Assembly: GCF_001424165.1 (NCBI RefSeq)
Contig: NZ_LMOJ01000001.1
Span: 895,194 to 959,193 of the forward strand
Direction of reading: 5' to 3'
DNA from: Massilia sp. Leaf139
GTDB lineage: Bacteria > Pseudomonadota > Gammaproteobacteria > Burkholderiales > Burkholderiaceae_D
DNA: 64,000 nt
Shown here piece by piece: positions 35,955 to 43,894 of this stretch. The notes under the pieces are model-generated. The model was not told where the DNA came from. It worked only from the letters and a program-made list of their open reading frames with translations, and searched no databases. The translations under genes were made by a program, and so were the position numbers. The stretch's first letter is position 1. Each line of letters starts with the position of its first letter.

Positions 35955-37232
35955 TCAGCTGACGTGCTCGGCAGGCTTCTGTTCTTCCTCTGCCATTTGC
36001 ATGGCATCCGGAGTCTGGAGCACGGTTTTCGTTTGCAGCTTCTCGAACGGATACGCCTGCTGTTTCAAATACCCATCCGGTATCTTGCTACCGACCACCC
36101 CATAAGTCTTCGGAAACCGCTGATCCGTCTTCACTGCAGTGCCGAACAGGTAATCGATGAAGGCAAAATGGGCTGCGTAGTTTTTGTTGATAGCTACCTT
36201 TTCGCTGCTGTGGTGCCAATGGTGAAAATCAGGCGTCACGATCAGGTATTTCAACGGGCCCCAGGGGATGTGCACGTTGGCGTGGTTGAACACGGCCTGG
36301 AAACCGACGATGACGATATACATGTCGACGACGCTCTTGTCGAAACCGAGCAGGAACAGCGGCGTGAGAACGCCGATCCGGGTAACGATGATCTCCAGCA
36401 TGTGCAGCCTGGAGCCGGCCAGCCAGTCCAGGGTATTCACGCTGTGGTGGACGGAATGGACTTTCCACAGCCAGGGCACTTCGTGGTAAGCCCGGTGCAC
36501 GGCATATTCGGCCAGGTCGGCAACGAGCAGGCATAGCAACAGCTGCGGCAGGAAGCCGATCGAGCTGATGAATTGCTGGAGTCCTTCCTCGCCGATCACG
36601 ATGATTTGCGCGCGGTGGATGAAGAAGTTCACGATCAACAGCATCAAACCGACCAGCAAGTGATTCACGCCGAAATGGATGAGGTCTGTTTGCCATTCCT
36701 TGCGAAAAACCGGCTGGTTTTTATACAGCGGGAACAGCTTTTCGAGAATTACGAAGACGGTGGTGGAGCCGAGCAGGTCGAGCACCAGCCAGTCCATTCC
36801 GAGATAGGGCGTGTGGTCGGGAAAATCGCCGACAGGGACTTTGGAGCCCCCCAGCGCAATCGTGATCAATACAAACGCAAACGCAAGGACGTTCACGTTA
36901 CGGCGCCGGTTGAAAACGATATTGAAGAGCGACAGGGTGCCGGAAACCAGCAGGCCCGCGAAAAGCAGCGCGCGGCACCAGTCGACGTTATAGGCTTTGC
37001 GCAGTTCCGGTGTCATCAGATACTGCGGAAATAGAAATGCCAGCACGCCCATGAAACTCAGAAAGCCCAAGCTCAAGGCGATCACCGTCGTGATCATGCT
37101 TTTACCCGGTGTGAGTTCGCCGTCGGCATTGAGTAAGCCGGCGGCGTCGTCGACGATATCACCGACGCGGGGAATGAGCGCGGCAGTCGAGATGGACGTA
37201 CTCGGCGCTGGATCGGGAGTCTGGTTCGACAT
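35955..37232 (-). CDS. Fatty acid hydroxylase / sterol desaturase family membrane protein
   Basis: 425 residues with about eight hydrophobic segments. The three histidine clusters of the di-iron hydroxylase family are present: HRAYHE, HSVHHS and HHWHHS, plus NHANVH. An N-terminal half with four extra helices precedes the catalytic half. Family enzymes hydroxylate or desaturate lipids at the membrane using oxygen; the substrate here (fatty acid, hopanoid or other lipid) is unknown. No clear ribosome binding site. Stands alone with its own terminator at 35908-35934. Confidence 0.87.
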   Translation of the reverse strand: MSNQTPDPAPSTSISTAALIPRVGDIVDDAAGLLNADGELTPGKSMITTVIALSLGFLSFMGVLAFLFPQYLMTPELRKAYNVDWCRALLFAGLLVSGTLSLFNIVFNRRRNVNVLAFAFVLITIALGGSKVPVGDFPDHTPYLGMDWLVLDLLGSTTVFVILEKLFPLYKNQPVFRKEWQTDLIHFGVNHLLVGLMLLIVNFFIHRAQIIVIGEEGLQQFISSIGFLPQLLLCLLVADLAEYAVHRAYHEVPWLWKVHSVHHSVNTLDWLAGSRLHMLEIIVTRIGVLTPLFLLGFDKSVVDMYIVIVGFQAVFNHANVHIPWGPLKYLIVTPDFHHWHHSSEKVAINKNYAAHFAFIDYLFGTAVKTDQRFPKTYGVVGSKIPDGYLKQQAYPFEKLQTKTVLQTPDAMQMAEEEQKPAEHVS

Positions 37233-37359
37233 AGGGATTAAAGTAAAGTGTTCAATCGGCAGAGCAGGCTACATTAGTTTCTTTTAGAAAACTAGCTCAG
37301 CGGAAACATCTTTGTTTTACGTCGAAGCGAACCGTGGTAATTAAGATAAAGCGGGAGTT

Positions 37360-38568
37360 CTAAACGGCTTCGGTGCGATTGACTGTTTCCCGACCCGGCC
37401 CCCAAGTCGTATATAAGGCACTGGCGCAAAGACGTCGCGCCAGGTGCGCGGCCATCGCCTCAGGCGCCGCAGCCTTCAACTCCCCATCCTCGAAATACGA
37501 AACGCTCGAACCAACCTGATCCAGACAGCTGATCGCGAGCTCCAGGCGCGCGGTGATGGCGGAATAAATCAACGCATCCCTGAAATCGGTGCGAATCGTC
37601 CGCTCCAACAAATCCAGATCCAGATGCGCAAACCGCAGCGCCCCCTGGAATTCGTTCGGCACGTTGGTCTCGTCCCGAATGCCCGCATACGGTCTGCCCG
37701 GCAGCTCCCGCGCCAGCGGCCCGGCGCCGTGCCGGGTGAGATAGGCGCGGCTGACGTACGTAACGTCAATCGCATCGATGCCGGCCTCCGCGGCGACCTC
37801 GAATGCGTTGCGGACGCCCGTATGCGAACGCGTCACATACGGAAAGGCGCCGCGTTCCTGGTCGAGCAGCAGGCCCTGGGCGCCCTCGAAGACGACCTGA
37901 TCGTAATCCGCGAGCACGTCCGGCCGCGCTGCTTGGGTGGCGCGGCAGAACCGCATGGCGGCATGGGCGTAGCCCTGCATGGCAACGTCGCTGGCAAGCC
38001 ACTCGGTCGCTTCGGTGTCGAGGGTATCGATGCCGAGTTGGGCCAGGCGCCGCGGCACATAGCTGCTGCGGATCGCGGCCAGGCGGTGCAGCAGGTAGCC
38101 GGCGCCCTGGCGCAGGTCGGCGACCGTCAGGGCGAACGCCGGATCGAGATTACGTTCGATGGTCTCGCCGAAGCCCATCCCGCAGCTGCCGTGGCGGCTA
38201 TTGCCGCGGTGGCGCTCGGCGATCTGGTTGATCAGGATGTCGTACAGGGTCGATACGGGCGCGCGGTCGTCGACGAAGACTTGCGGTGGTGCCGGCAAGG
38301 TCGCGAGCTCCTTGAAGAACATCGTCGGATGGCAGACGAAATGGCGCGCCAGGTAGGTCGCGGCGCCGGCGAGGGCGCCGCTGCCGATGTGCGAGAACAC
38401 GTGGCGCGTGCCGCCCGGCGTGGTGACGGTGTGGCCCGCCTGGGCGCCGCCGTTGAAGCGCACCACGATGCCCTTTGCGCCGGCGGGAGCCACGTGGTAG
38501 TCGGTCATCAGGCCCTTGCCTTCGTCGCCGTAGTTGGCGCCGATGACGGCTTTCGCGGTGCGCGCCAT
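37360..38568 (-). CDS. PurA-like (adenylosuccinate synthetase superfamily) enzyme with altered substrate loop
   Basis: 402 residues from the ATG at 38568 with GAGG upstream (PurA is about 430). The GTP-binding and catalytic parts match PurA: GANYGDEGKG with Asp15, NGGAQAGHTV with His46, and FEGAQGLLLDQE-x-G-x-FPYVTRSHTG. The C-terminal aspartate-binding signature T-T-G-R-x-R-R is missing; instead the region reads NVPNEFQGALRFAHLD. The enzyme probably uses GTP to couple a nucleotide to an amine other than aspartate, or serves as a GTP-dependent nucleotide modifier (inference). Third gene of an operon with the J-kinase-like and vWA genes, two bases after the vWA stop. Confidence 0.82.
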   Translation of the reverse strand: MARTAKAVIGANYGDEGKGLMTDYHVAPAGAKGIVVRFNGGAQAGHTVTTPGGTRHVFSHIGSGALAGAATYLARHFVCHPTMFFKELATLPAPPQVFVDDRAPVSTLYDILINQIAERHRGNSRHGSCGMGFGETIERNLDPAFALTVADLRQGAGYLLHRLAAIRSSYVPRRLAQLGIDTLDTEATEWLASDVAMQGYAHAAMRFCRATQAARPDVLADYDQVVFEGAQGLLLDQERGAFPYVTRSHTGVRNAFEVAAEAGIDAIDVTYVSRAYLTRHGAGPLARELPGRPYAGIRDETNVPNEFQGALRFAHLDLDLLERTIRTDFRDALIYSAITARLELAISCLDQVGSSVSYFEDGELKAAAPEAMAAHLARRLCASALYTTWGPGRETVNRTEAV

Positions 38569-38570
38569 GG

Positions 38571-39485
38571 CTAGAACCTCACCAGGCCGAGGAGCGACTG
38601 AATGCGGCTGGCCGGCAGCGACCCAAGTGCATGCGCGACCACGACCGAGGTGTCGCCCGACCAGCTCTTCGCCACCGTCTCGCGGTCGCGGCCCTCGTTG
38701 ACTTCGATCGCCGAAACGACCACCTCGGCCAGCCTGCGGTAGTCCTTCAAGCGCAGCACGCGCTGGCCGAGCAGGGCGTTCCACTTCTTCAGCACGCGCG
38801 GCAGGTGCGCGCGCGCGTGGTTGCCTTCCTCGACCACGACATGGAAGACGTGGTACATGCGCGAGACCAGCGTCAGCAGCTCCTGCGCCGACAGGTCGCG
38901 CTGCAGCGAGTCGCCGAAGATCGCCTTGGCATGCGCGGCCAGCAGTTCTTCCGGCGGTTCCTCGTCGCCGACGGTGAACAGGTAGCCCTTCCTGTTGCGC
39001 TTCTCGAAGCAGTCGATCTGCGTGTGCTGCGCGGCGAAATACCAGGGCAGGTGATAGCCCTCGTGGCTGTTGCCGCCGCCGCCTTTCTCAAGCCAGATCA
39101 TCTTGAGCTGGTCGGCGATGCGGATGTCGGCCTCGAACTGCGTCGCCTGCAGCGGCGCTTCGTCGTAATAGGAATCGCCGATGCCGCAGGCGAGGATGTG
39201 CGGATCGGATACCGGCTGCCGCTTGAGGATCTCTTCGACCAGCGTGCCCAGCCCCTCGCGCGCCATCGCATCGGCAATCATCCCCATCGAGCCGGTGACG
39301 TCCAGCGCGATGATGATCGCATTCGAATTCGGATTGACGAGCGAGTCGCGCGACTCGCGCAGCATCCCGTACGGATTCAGGCTCGGATGCATGCCCGAGG
39401 ACGTGAAGATGTCCTCGGTGCGCTTGCCCGCCGTGGCCTTCGAGGCGCGTTTCCAGTCGTCCGCATCCCAACGTGCTCCACCCAT
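38571..39485 (-). CDS. vWA-domain protein
   Basis: 304 residues. After a short N-terminal tail (MGGARWDADDW, SSGMHPSLNPYGMLRES), a von Willebrand A domain starts at about residue 55 with a MIDAS motif D62-V-T64-G-S66 and the downstream acidic residues in TVGDEEPPE. vWA domains of this kind scaffold protein complexes through a bound metal. AAGGAGAACATC precedes the ATG. It lies ten bases after the J-domain gene and two before the PurA-like gene. The pairing of a vWA protein with a kinase-like protein recalls the TerY-type vWA/kinase/phosphatase modules, but no phosphatase is present. Confidence 0.82.
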   Translation of the reverse strand: MGGARWDADDWKRASKATAGKRTEDIFTSSGMHPSLNPYGMLRESRDSLVNPNSNAIIIALDVTGSMGMIADAMAREGLGTLVEEILKRQPVSDPHILACGIGDSYYDEAPLQATQFEADIRIADQLKMIWLEKGGGGNSHEGYHLPWYFAAQHTQIDCFEKRNRKGYLFTVGDEEPPEELLAAHAKAIFGDSLQRDLSAQELLTLVSRMYHVFHVVVEEGNHARAHLPRVLKKWNALLGQRVLRLKDYRRLAEVVVSAIEVNEGRDRETVAKSWSGDTSVVVAHALGSLPASRIQSLLGLVRF

Positions 39486-39495
39486 GATGTTCTCC

Positions 39496-40548
39496 TTAAC
39501 GATACAGATCGCTTTGTGTGAGCGGCAGTTCGGCGAAGCGACGTGCGCCGAAACTGTCGTGCAGAACCTGGGTTCGCCAGATCCGGTATTCCTCGATGGG
39601 GTCGCCGGATGCGGGCAGGCGCAGCCAGTCGACCATGGCCTGCCTGGCGGTGTGCTCCCGTCCCAGGCGCGTGCCGCCGATGTCCCCCAGCAGTTCGCGA
39701 CCTAGCGCGCGCACCAGTTCCAGGTCGGTGCGGATGTCGGCCCGTTTGGTGGCCAGCAGCTGGTGCGGCGCCCAGTCGAGGGTGCGTGCCGGCGCCGCCG
39801 CCATGCGCTCGCCGCTGCGGGCCGCGTACCACCAGCCGCCCAGGACGGACACGCTGTGTTCCTCCGGCGAGATGAAACAGGTATCGGGCGAGAGCGCGTT
39901 GTGCGTGACGCCCGCATAGTCGAAGTAGCAGCACAGGTTGAGGAGCGCGCTGACGATCCAGGCGACGTGGCGCGGATCCATGCGTCCGTCGAAGTGGTCG
40001 AGCACGTCGCGCAGCAGCAGCAGATCCGAGCGCTTGCGCATGACGATGACGTACGCATTTGTGGTCTCGAACGCAGCGGCGAAGGGGAAGGGCGGCAGGT
40101 GGCGGGCGATCTGTTCGCGCATGCCGTCGTCGGCATAAGCAAAACCCTTGATGACGCGCTCCGCGTTGTCGATCAGGTCGGCGTGCACGCGTTCGATCTC
40201 GAAGGCGACGACGCTGCCGGCCACATACATGGTGCCCAGTTCGAAGCGGTGCCGGCGCAGGTAGTTGATCTCGTAGGCCTTGCCGTCGCGGGCGGCGAAT
40301 TGCAGGCTTCCCCGGCCGGGCCAGGCGCCGAGCGCGATCTTTTCTTCCGCCTTGCCGAGCATGCGCCCGATGTGCTGGAACACGGCCAGCGCGCTCGGGT
40401 CGCGGTTGCGATCCGGGTGCCAGCGCATCGCCAGCAGGCGGTAGGCCTTCTTGGCCTCGTCAAGGCCGCCCTTGAAGAGACGCTCGGGCCGGTCTTCGGG
40501 AATGGCAAGCAAGGCAGCGGCGGACAGCGTTGCGAAGTCGGTATTCAT
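39496..40548 (-). CDS. J-domain protein fused to a protein-kinase-like (pseudokinase) domain
   Basis: 350 residues. The N-terminal J-like domain (about 5-65) has AKKAYRLLAMRWHPDRN with HPD at 44-46, needed to stimulate an Hsp70. Residues about 85-310 resemble a protein kinase fold: an N-lobe-like segment, then a helix SALLNLCCYFDYAG, a catalytic-loop-like HNALSPDTCFI (216-226) where a kinase has H-R-D-x-K-x-x-N, and SVLGGWW at the DFG position. The catalytic Asp and the DFG Asp are lost, so it should be a pseudokinase. GGGAGA precedes the ATG. First gene of the operon, divergent from the NrtR-type regulator. Confidence 0.72.
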   Translation of the reverse strand: MNTDFATLSAAALLAIPEDRPERLFKGGLDEAKKAYRLLAMRWHPDRNRDPSALAVFQHIGRMLGKAEEKIALGAWPGRGSLQFAARDGKAYEINYLRRHRFELGTMYVAGSVVAFEIERVHADLIDNAERVIKGFAYADDGMREQIARHLPPFPFAAAFETTNAYVIVMRKRSDLLLLRDVLDHFDGRMDPRHVAWIVSALLNLCCYFDYAGVTHNALSPDTCFISPEEHSVSVLGGWWYAARSGERMAAAPARTLDWAPHQLLATKRADIRTDLELVRALGRELLGDIGGTRLGREHTARQAMVDWLRLPASGDPIEEYRIWRTQVLHDSFGARRFAELPLTQSDLYR

Positions 40549-40695
40549 CCTGGTTCTCCCATCGATGCGAGCAGCTTAACATGTTTATCGTAAAATGCAA
40601 CTAACAACAAACGAGCCGATCCAGCACTTTTGTCCTATGTGCAACGGCGACGCCGTATCGTATGATCCTGACGTTAATGGCAGCTGACTAAAATC
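40549..40695. promoter_or_regulatory. Divergent promoter region between the J-kinase operon and the NrtR-type gene
   Basis: 147 bases, distinctly A+T-richer than the flanking genes, so both promoters probably lie here. The only symmetric element I see is TTTATCGTAAA at 40584-40594 (four-base arms), which is weak. A Nudix-type regulator encoded at one side would be expected to bind here. Confidence 0.5.
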
Positions 40696-41364
40696 ATGAA
40701 TCGATACGAAGATCCGCTGGCCCTGGTCGATGTGACGCTCTTCACCATCCAGGACGGGCGCCTGTCGCTGCTGCTCGCAACGCGCAAGAACGCGCAGGAG
40801 CCGTATTGCGGCGCCCTCGCGCTGCCGGGCGGCACCATCCATACCGACGAGGACGAGGACGCGCAGGATGCGGCCCGGCGCGTCGTGCGCACCAAACTCG
40901 GCATCGATCCGCCCTACCTGGAGCAGCTCTACACCTTCTCCGGCCGCACGCGCGACCCGCGCCGCTGGTCGCTGTCGGTCGCGTATTACTCGCTGGTGCC
41001 GGAGCAGGTGCTGGAAGAGACGCCCATCGAAGGGCTGGAATTCGTGCCGGCCGACGCGATTCCCGGTCTGCCCTTCGACCACAACGCCATCGCCGCCATG
41101 GCCATCGCGCGTCTGCGCAGCAAGTCGACCTATTCGTCGCTGCTGACCTTCCTGCTGCCGCCGGAATTTACGATTCCCGAACTGCACGCGGTGTACGAGC
41201 AGGTGACCGGCTCGACGACCAACATCGCCGCGTTCCGCAAGAAGGTGCTGGACGAAGGGATGATCGAGCCGACCGGCCAGCGCCGCAAGGGCGGGCAGCA
41301 CCGGGCGCCGGATCTGTACCGGCGCAGGGGCACCGGCTTGCAGGAGCTGAAGCGGACGATCTAG
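40696..41364 (+). CDS. nrtR: NrtR-type regulator: Nudix-like sensor plus winged helix
   Basis: 222 residues. Residues about 5-140 are a Nudix fold (VDVTLFTIQDGRLSLLLATR, LPGGTIHTDEDED). The catalytic box is broken: R-E-x-x-E-E is replaced by RRVVRTKLGI, so it should bind rather than hydrolyse its ligand. Residues about 150-222 form the NrtR-type winged helix (FTIPELHAVYEQVTG, FRKKVLDEGMIEPTGQRRKG, HRAPDLYR). Known NrtR proteins are repressors of NAD metabolism relieved by ADP-ribose. Here the divergent target is the J-kinase/vWA/PurA-like operon, suggesting that this operon responds to an NAD-derived or related nucleotide. Confidence 0.85.
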   Translation: MNRYEDPLALVDVTLFTIQDGRLSLLLATRKNAQEPYCGALALPGGTIHTDEDEDAQDAARRVVRTKLGIDPPYLEQLYTFSGRTRDPRRWSLSVAYYSLVPEQVLEETPIEGLEFVPADAIPGLPFDHNAIAAMAIARLRSKSTYSSLLTFLLPPEFTIPELHAVYEQVTGSTTNIAAFRKKVLDEGMIEPTGQRRKGGQHRAPDLYRRRGTGLQELKRTI

Positions 41365-41436
41365 CGCTTGGCTGGCGCGCGCCGCTGCCGTCGCCGCAGA
41401 CACGGGGTGCGCCGATGTGAGACAATCGCGCGTCAT

Positions 41437-41460
41437 GAAGCCCTGTCCCGACAGGGCTTC
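41437..41460 (+). terminator. Terminator-like hairpin after the NrtR-type gene
   Basis: GAAGCCCTGTC-CC-GACAGGGCTTC, perfect 11-base arms, followed by GTGTTTTG, a weak T-tract. It lies 72 bases after the stop and 32 bases before the ycaO start, separating the two transcription units. Confidence 0.7.
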
Positions 41461-41492
41461 GTGTTTTGCACACTATTATTTGGATGTCTTCC

Positions 41493-43688
41493 ATGGAAAT
41501 CAAAGTCAACTTCCTCGACAAGCTGCGCCTCGAAGCCAAGTTCGACGACTTCACCGTCATCGCCGACCAGCCGATCCGCTACAAGGGCGACGGCTCGGCG
41601 CCGGGCCCCTTCGACTACTTCCTGGCTTCGTCGGCCCTGTGCGCGGCCTATTTCGTGAAGTTGTACTGCAATACCCGCGATATCCCGACCGAGAATATCC
41701 GCCTTTCGCAGAACAATATCGTCGACCCGGAAAACCGCTACAAGCAGATCTTCAAGATCCAGGTCGAGCTCCCGGCCGACATCTCGGACAAGGATCGCCA
41801 GGGCATCCTGCGCTCGATCGAACGCTGCACCGTCAAGAAGGTCGTGCAGGAAGGGCCGCAGTTCGTGATCGAAGAGGTCGCGAACCTCGACGCGGACGCC
41901 CAGGCCCTGCTGACCCTTCAGCCGGACGCCGGCGCGCAGACCTTCATCCCCGGCAAGGATCTGCCGCTGGAGCAGACCATCGCCAACATGTCGGCCAAGC
42001 TGGCCAGCTGGGGCATCAAGATCGAAATCGCTTCCTGGCGCAACATCGTGCCGAACGTGTGGTCGCTGCATATCCGCGACGCGCATTCGCCGATGTGCTT
42101 CACGAACGGGAAGGGCGCGACCAAGGAAAGCGCGCTGGCCTCGGCCCTGGGCGAATACATCGAGCGCCTGAACAACAACCACTTCTATGCCGGCGTGTTC
42201 TGGGGCGAGGACATCGCCGACGCGGACTTCGTGCATTATCCGAACGAGCGCTGGTTCAAGCCGGGACGCGGCGACAAGCTGCCGGCCGAGATCCTCGACG
42301 AGTACTGCCTGCCGATCTACGATCCGGACGGCGAGCTGCGCGGCTCGCACCTGGTCGACACCAACTCGGGCAACGCCAAGCGCGGCATCGTCTCGCTGCC
42401 CTTCGTGCGCGAGTCCGACGGCGCGACCGTGTACTTCCCATCGAACCTGGTCGAGAACCTGTACGCCAGTAACGGCATGAGCGCCGGGAACACGCTGGTC
42501 GAGGCCAAGGTGCAGTGCCTGTCCGAGATCTTCGAGCGCGCCGTGAAGCGCGAAATCCTGGAAGGCGAGCTCGCCTTGCCCGACGTGCCGCAAGAGGTGC
42601 TGGCGAAGTACCAGGGCATCGTGGCCGGCATCCAGGGCCTCGAAGAGCAGGGCTTCCCGGTACTGGTAAAAGACGCCTCGCTGGGCGGCTTGTATCCGGT
42701 GATGTGCGTCACCCTGATGAATCCGCGTACCGGCGGCGTCTTCGCCTCGTTCGGCGCGCACCCGAGCTTCGAAGTCGCACTGGAACGCAGCCTGACCGAA
42801 CTGCTGCAGGGGCGCAGCTTCGAAGGCCTGAACGATTTGCCGCAGCCGACCTTCGCCAGCGAGGCCGTGACCGAGCCGTACAACTTCGTCGAGCACTTCA
42901 TCGATTCCAGCGGCGTGGTGTCGTGGCGCTTCTTCAGCGCCAAGTCCGACTACGATTTCGTCGAATGGGATTTCTCGGGCGAGGGCAAGGATTCGAACGC
43001 CCAGGAAGCCGCGACCCTGCTCGGCATCCTGGAAGAGATGGGCAAGGAGGTCTATACGGCGGTCTACGACGACCTCGGTGCGGTCGCCTGCCGAATCCTG
43101 GTGCCGGGTTACTCGGAAATCTACCCGGTCGAAGACCTGGTCTGGGACAACACGAACAAATCGCTGCTCTTCCGCGAAGACATCCTGAACCTGCACCGCC
43201 TCGACGACGACCAATTGGCCGCGCTGCTCGACCGCCTCGAGAACAACGAGCTCGACGAGCATTCCGACATCGCCAGCCTGATCGGCATCGAGTTCGACGA
43301 GAACACGGAGTGGGGCCAGCTCAGCGTGCTCGAACTGAAGCTGCTGATCCACCTCGCGCTGGAACAGTTCGAAGACGCGCACGACCTGGTCGGCGCCTTC
43401 CTGCAGTACAACGACAATACCGTCGAGCGCCGCCTGTTCTACCAGGCGCTGAACGTGGTGCTGGAGGTGGTGCTCGACGACGAGCTGGAGCTTAGCGATT
43501 ATGTCCACAACTTCCGCCGCATGTACGGCGACGCGCGCATGGATGCCGCGCTCGGCTCGGTCGACGGCAGCGTGCGCTTCTTCGGCCTGACGCCGACCAG
43601 CATGAAGCTCGAAGGGCTCGATCGCCATCACCGCCTGATCGACAGCTACCGCAAGCTGCATGCGGCGCGGGCGAAGGCGGCTCGTTGA
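41493..43688 (+). CDS. ycaO: OsmC-YcaO fusion protein
   Basis: 731 residues from the ATG at 41493. Residues 1 to about 140 are OsmC-like (FDYFLASSALCAAYFVKLYC with the conserved cysteine region). About 150-560 is the YcaO domain, which activates amide or thioether carbonyls with ATP: motifs GKGATKESALASALGEYIERL, FPSNLVENLYASNGMSAGNT, EAKVQCLSEIFERAVKREIL and ASFGAHPSFEVALERSLTELLQGR match the ATP/Mg-binding residues. The C-terminus (about 570-731) is a helical repeat region as in E. coli YcaO; no Pro-rich tail. E. coli YcaO is linked to ribosomal protein S12 beta-methylthiolation. No RiPP precursor adjoins it, so a housekeeping role is likelier than natural-product synthesis. Confidence 0.88.
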   Translation: MEIKVNFLDKLRLEAKFDDFTVIADQPIRYKGDGSAPGPFDYFLASSALCAAYFVKLYCNTRDIPTENIRLSQNNIVDPENRYKQIFKIQVELPADISDKDRQGILRSIERCTVKKVVQEGPQFVIEEVANLDADAQALLTLQPDAGAQTFIPGKDLPLEQTIANMSAKLASWGIKIEIASWRNIVPNVWSLHIRDAHSPMCFTNGKGATKESALASALGEYIERLNNNHFYAGVFWGEDIADADFVHYPNERWFKPGRGDKLPAEILDEYCLPIYDPDGELRGSHLVDTNSGNAKRGIVSLPFVRESDGATVYFPSNLVENLYASNGMSAGNTLVEAKVQCLSEIFERAVKREILEGELALPDVPQEVLAKYQGIVAGIQGLEEQGFPVLVKDASLGGLYPVMCVTLMNPRTGGVFASFGAHPSFEVALERSLTELLQGRSFEGLNDLPQPTFASEAVTEPYNFVEHFIDSSGVVSWRFFSAKSDYDFVEWDFSGEGKDSNAQEAATLLGILEEMGKEVYTAVYDDLGAVACRILVPGYSEIYPVEDLVWDNTNKSLLFREDILNLHRLDDDQLAALLDRLENNELDEHSDIASLIGIEFDENTEWGQLSVLELKLLIHLALEQFEDAHDLVGAFLQYNDNTVERRLFYQALNVVLEVVLDDELELSDYVHNFRRMYGDARMDAALGSVDGSVRFFGLTPTSMKLEGLDRHHRLIDSYRKLHAARAKAAR

Positions 43689-43704
43689 CCTGAGGTCGTG
43701 GCGC

Positions 43705-43725
43705 GTGGACGGCGGAGCCGTCCAC
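43705..43725. repeat. Extragenic palindrome
   Basis: GTGGACGGC-GGA-GCCGTCCAC, perfect nine-base arms, in the gap between ycaO and the S9 peptidase gene. Flanked by CGC on the left and CCTAC on the right, similar to the outer sequence of the palindrome at 33448. Confidence 0.6.
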
Positions 43726-43894
43726 CCTACGAACCGCTGCGGCCTGCTCCTTGCGTCATCCGTAAAGAGTTTTGTATCGTAAGTTTTCCAGCCCCCGTTT
43801 GATGTTGCTATGGAAATAGTTGTATGGCAATGTCAGGCATCACGCGTGGGGTGTTGCCTCTCCGTGGTCACATCATTCAAACGACGGAGAAGAT

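Noticed and set aside
41493..43688. YcaO as part of an azole/thioamide RiPP cluster with the 65-residue peptide at 53407
   Set aside because: The protein has the E. coli YcaO architecture (OsmC plus helical C-terminus), the peptide is nearly 10 kb away, and its core lacks Cys and is poor in Ser/Thr.
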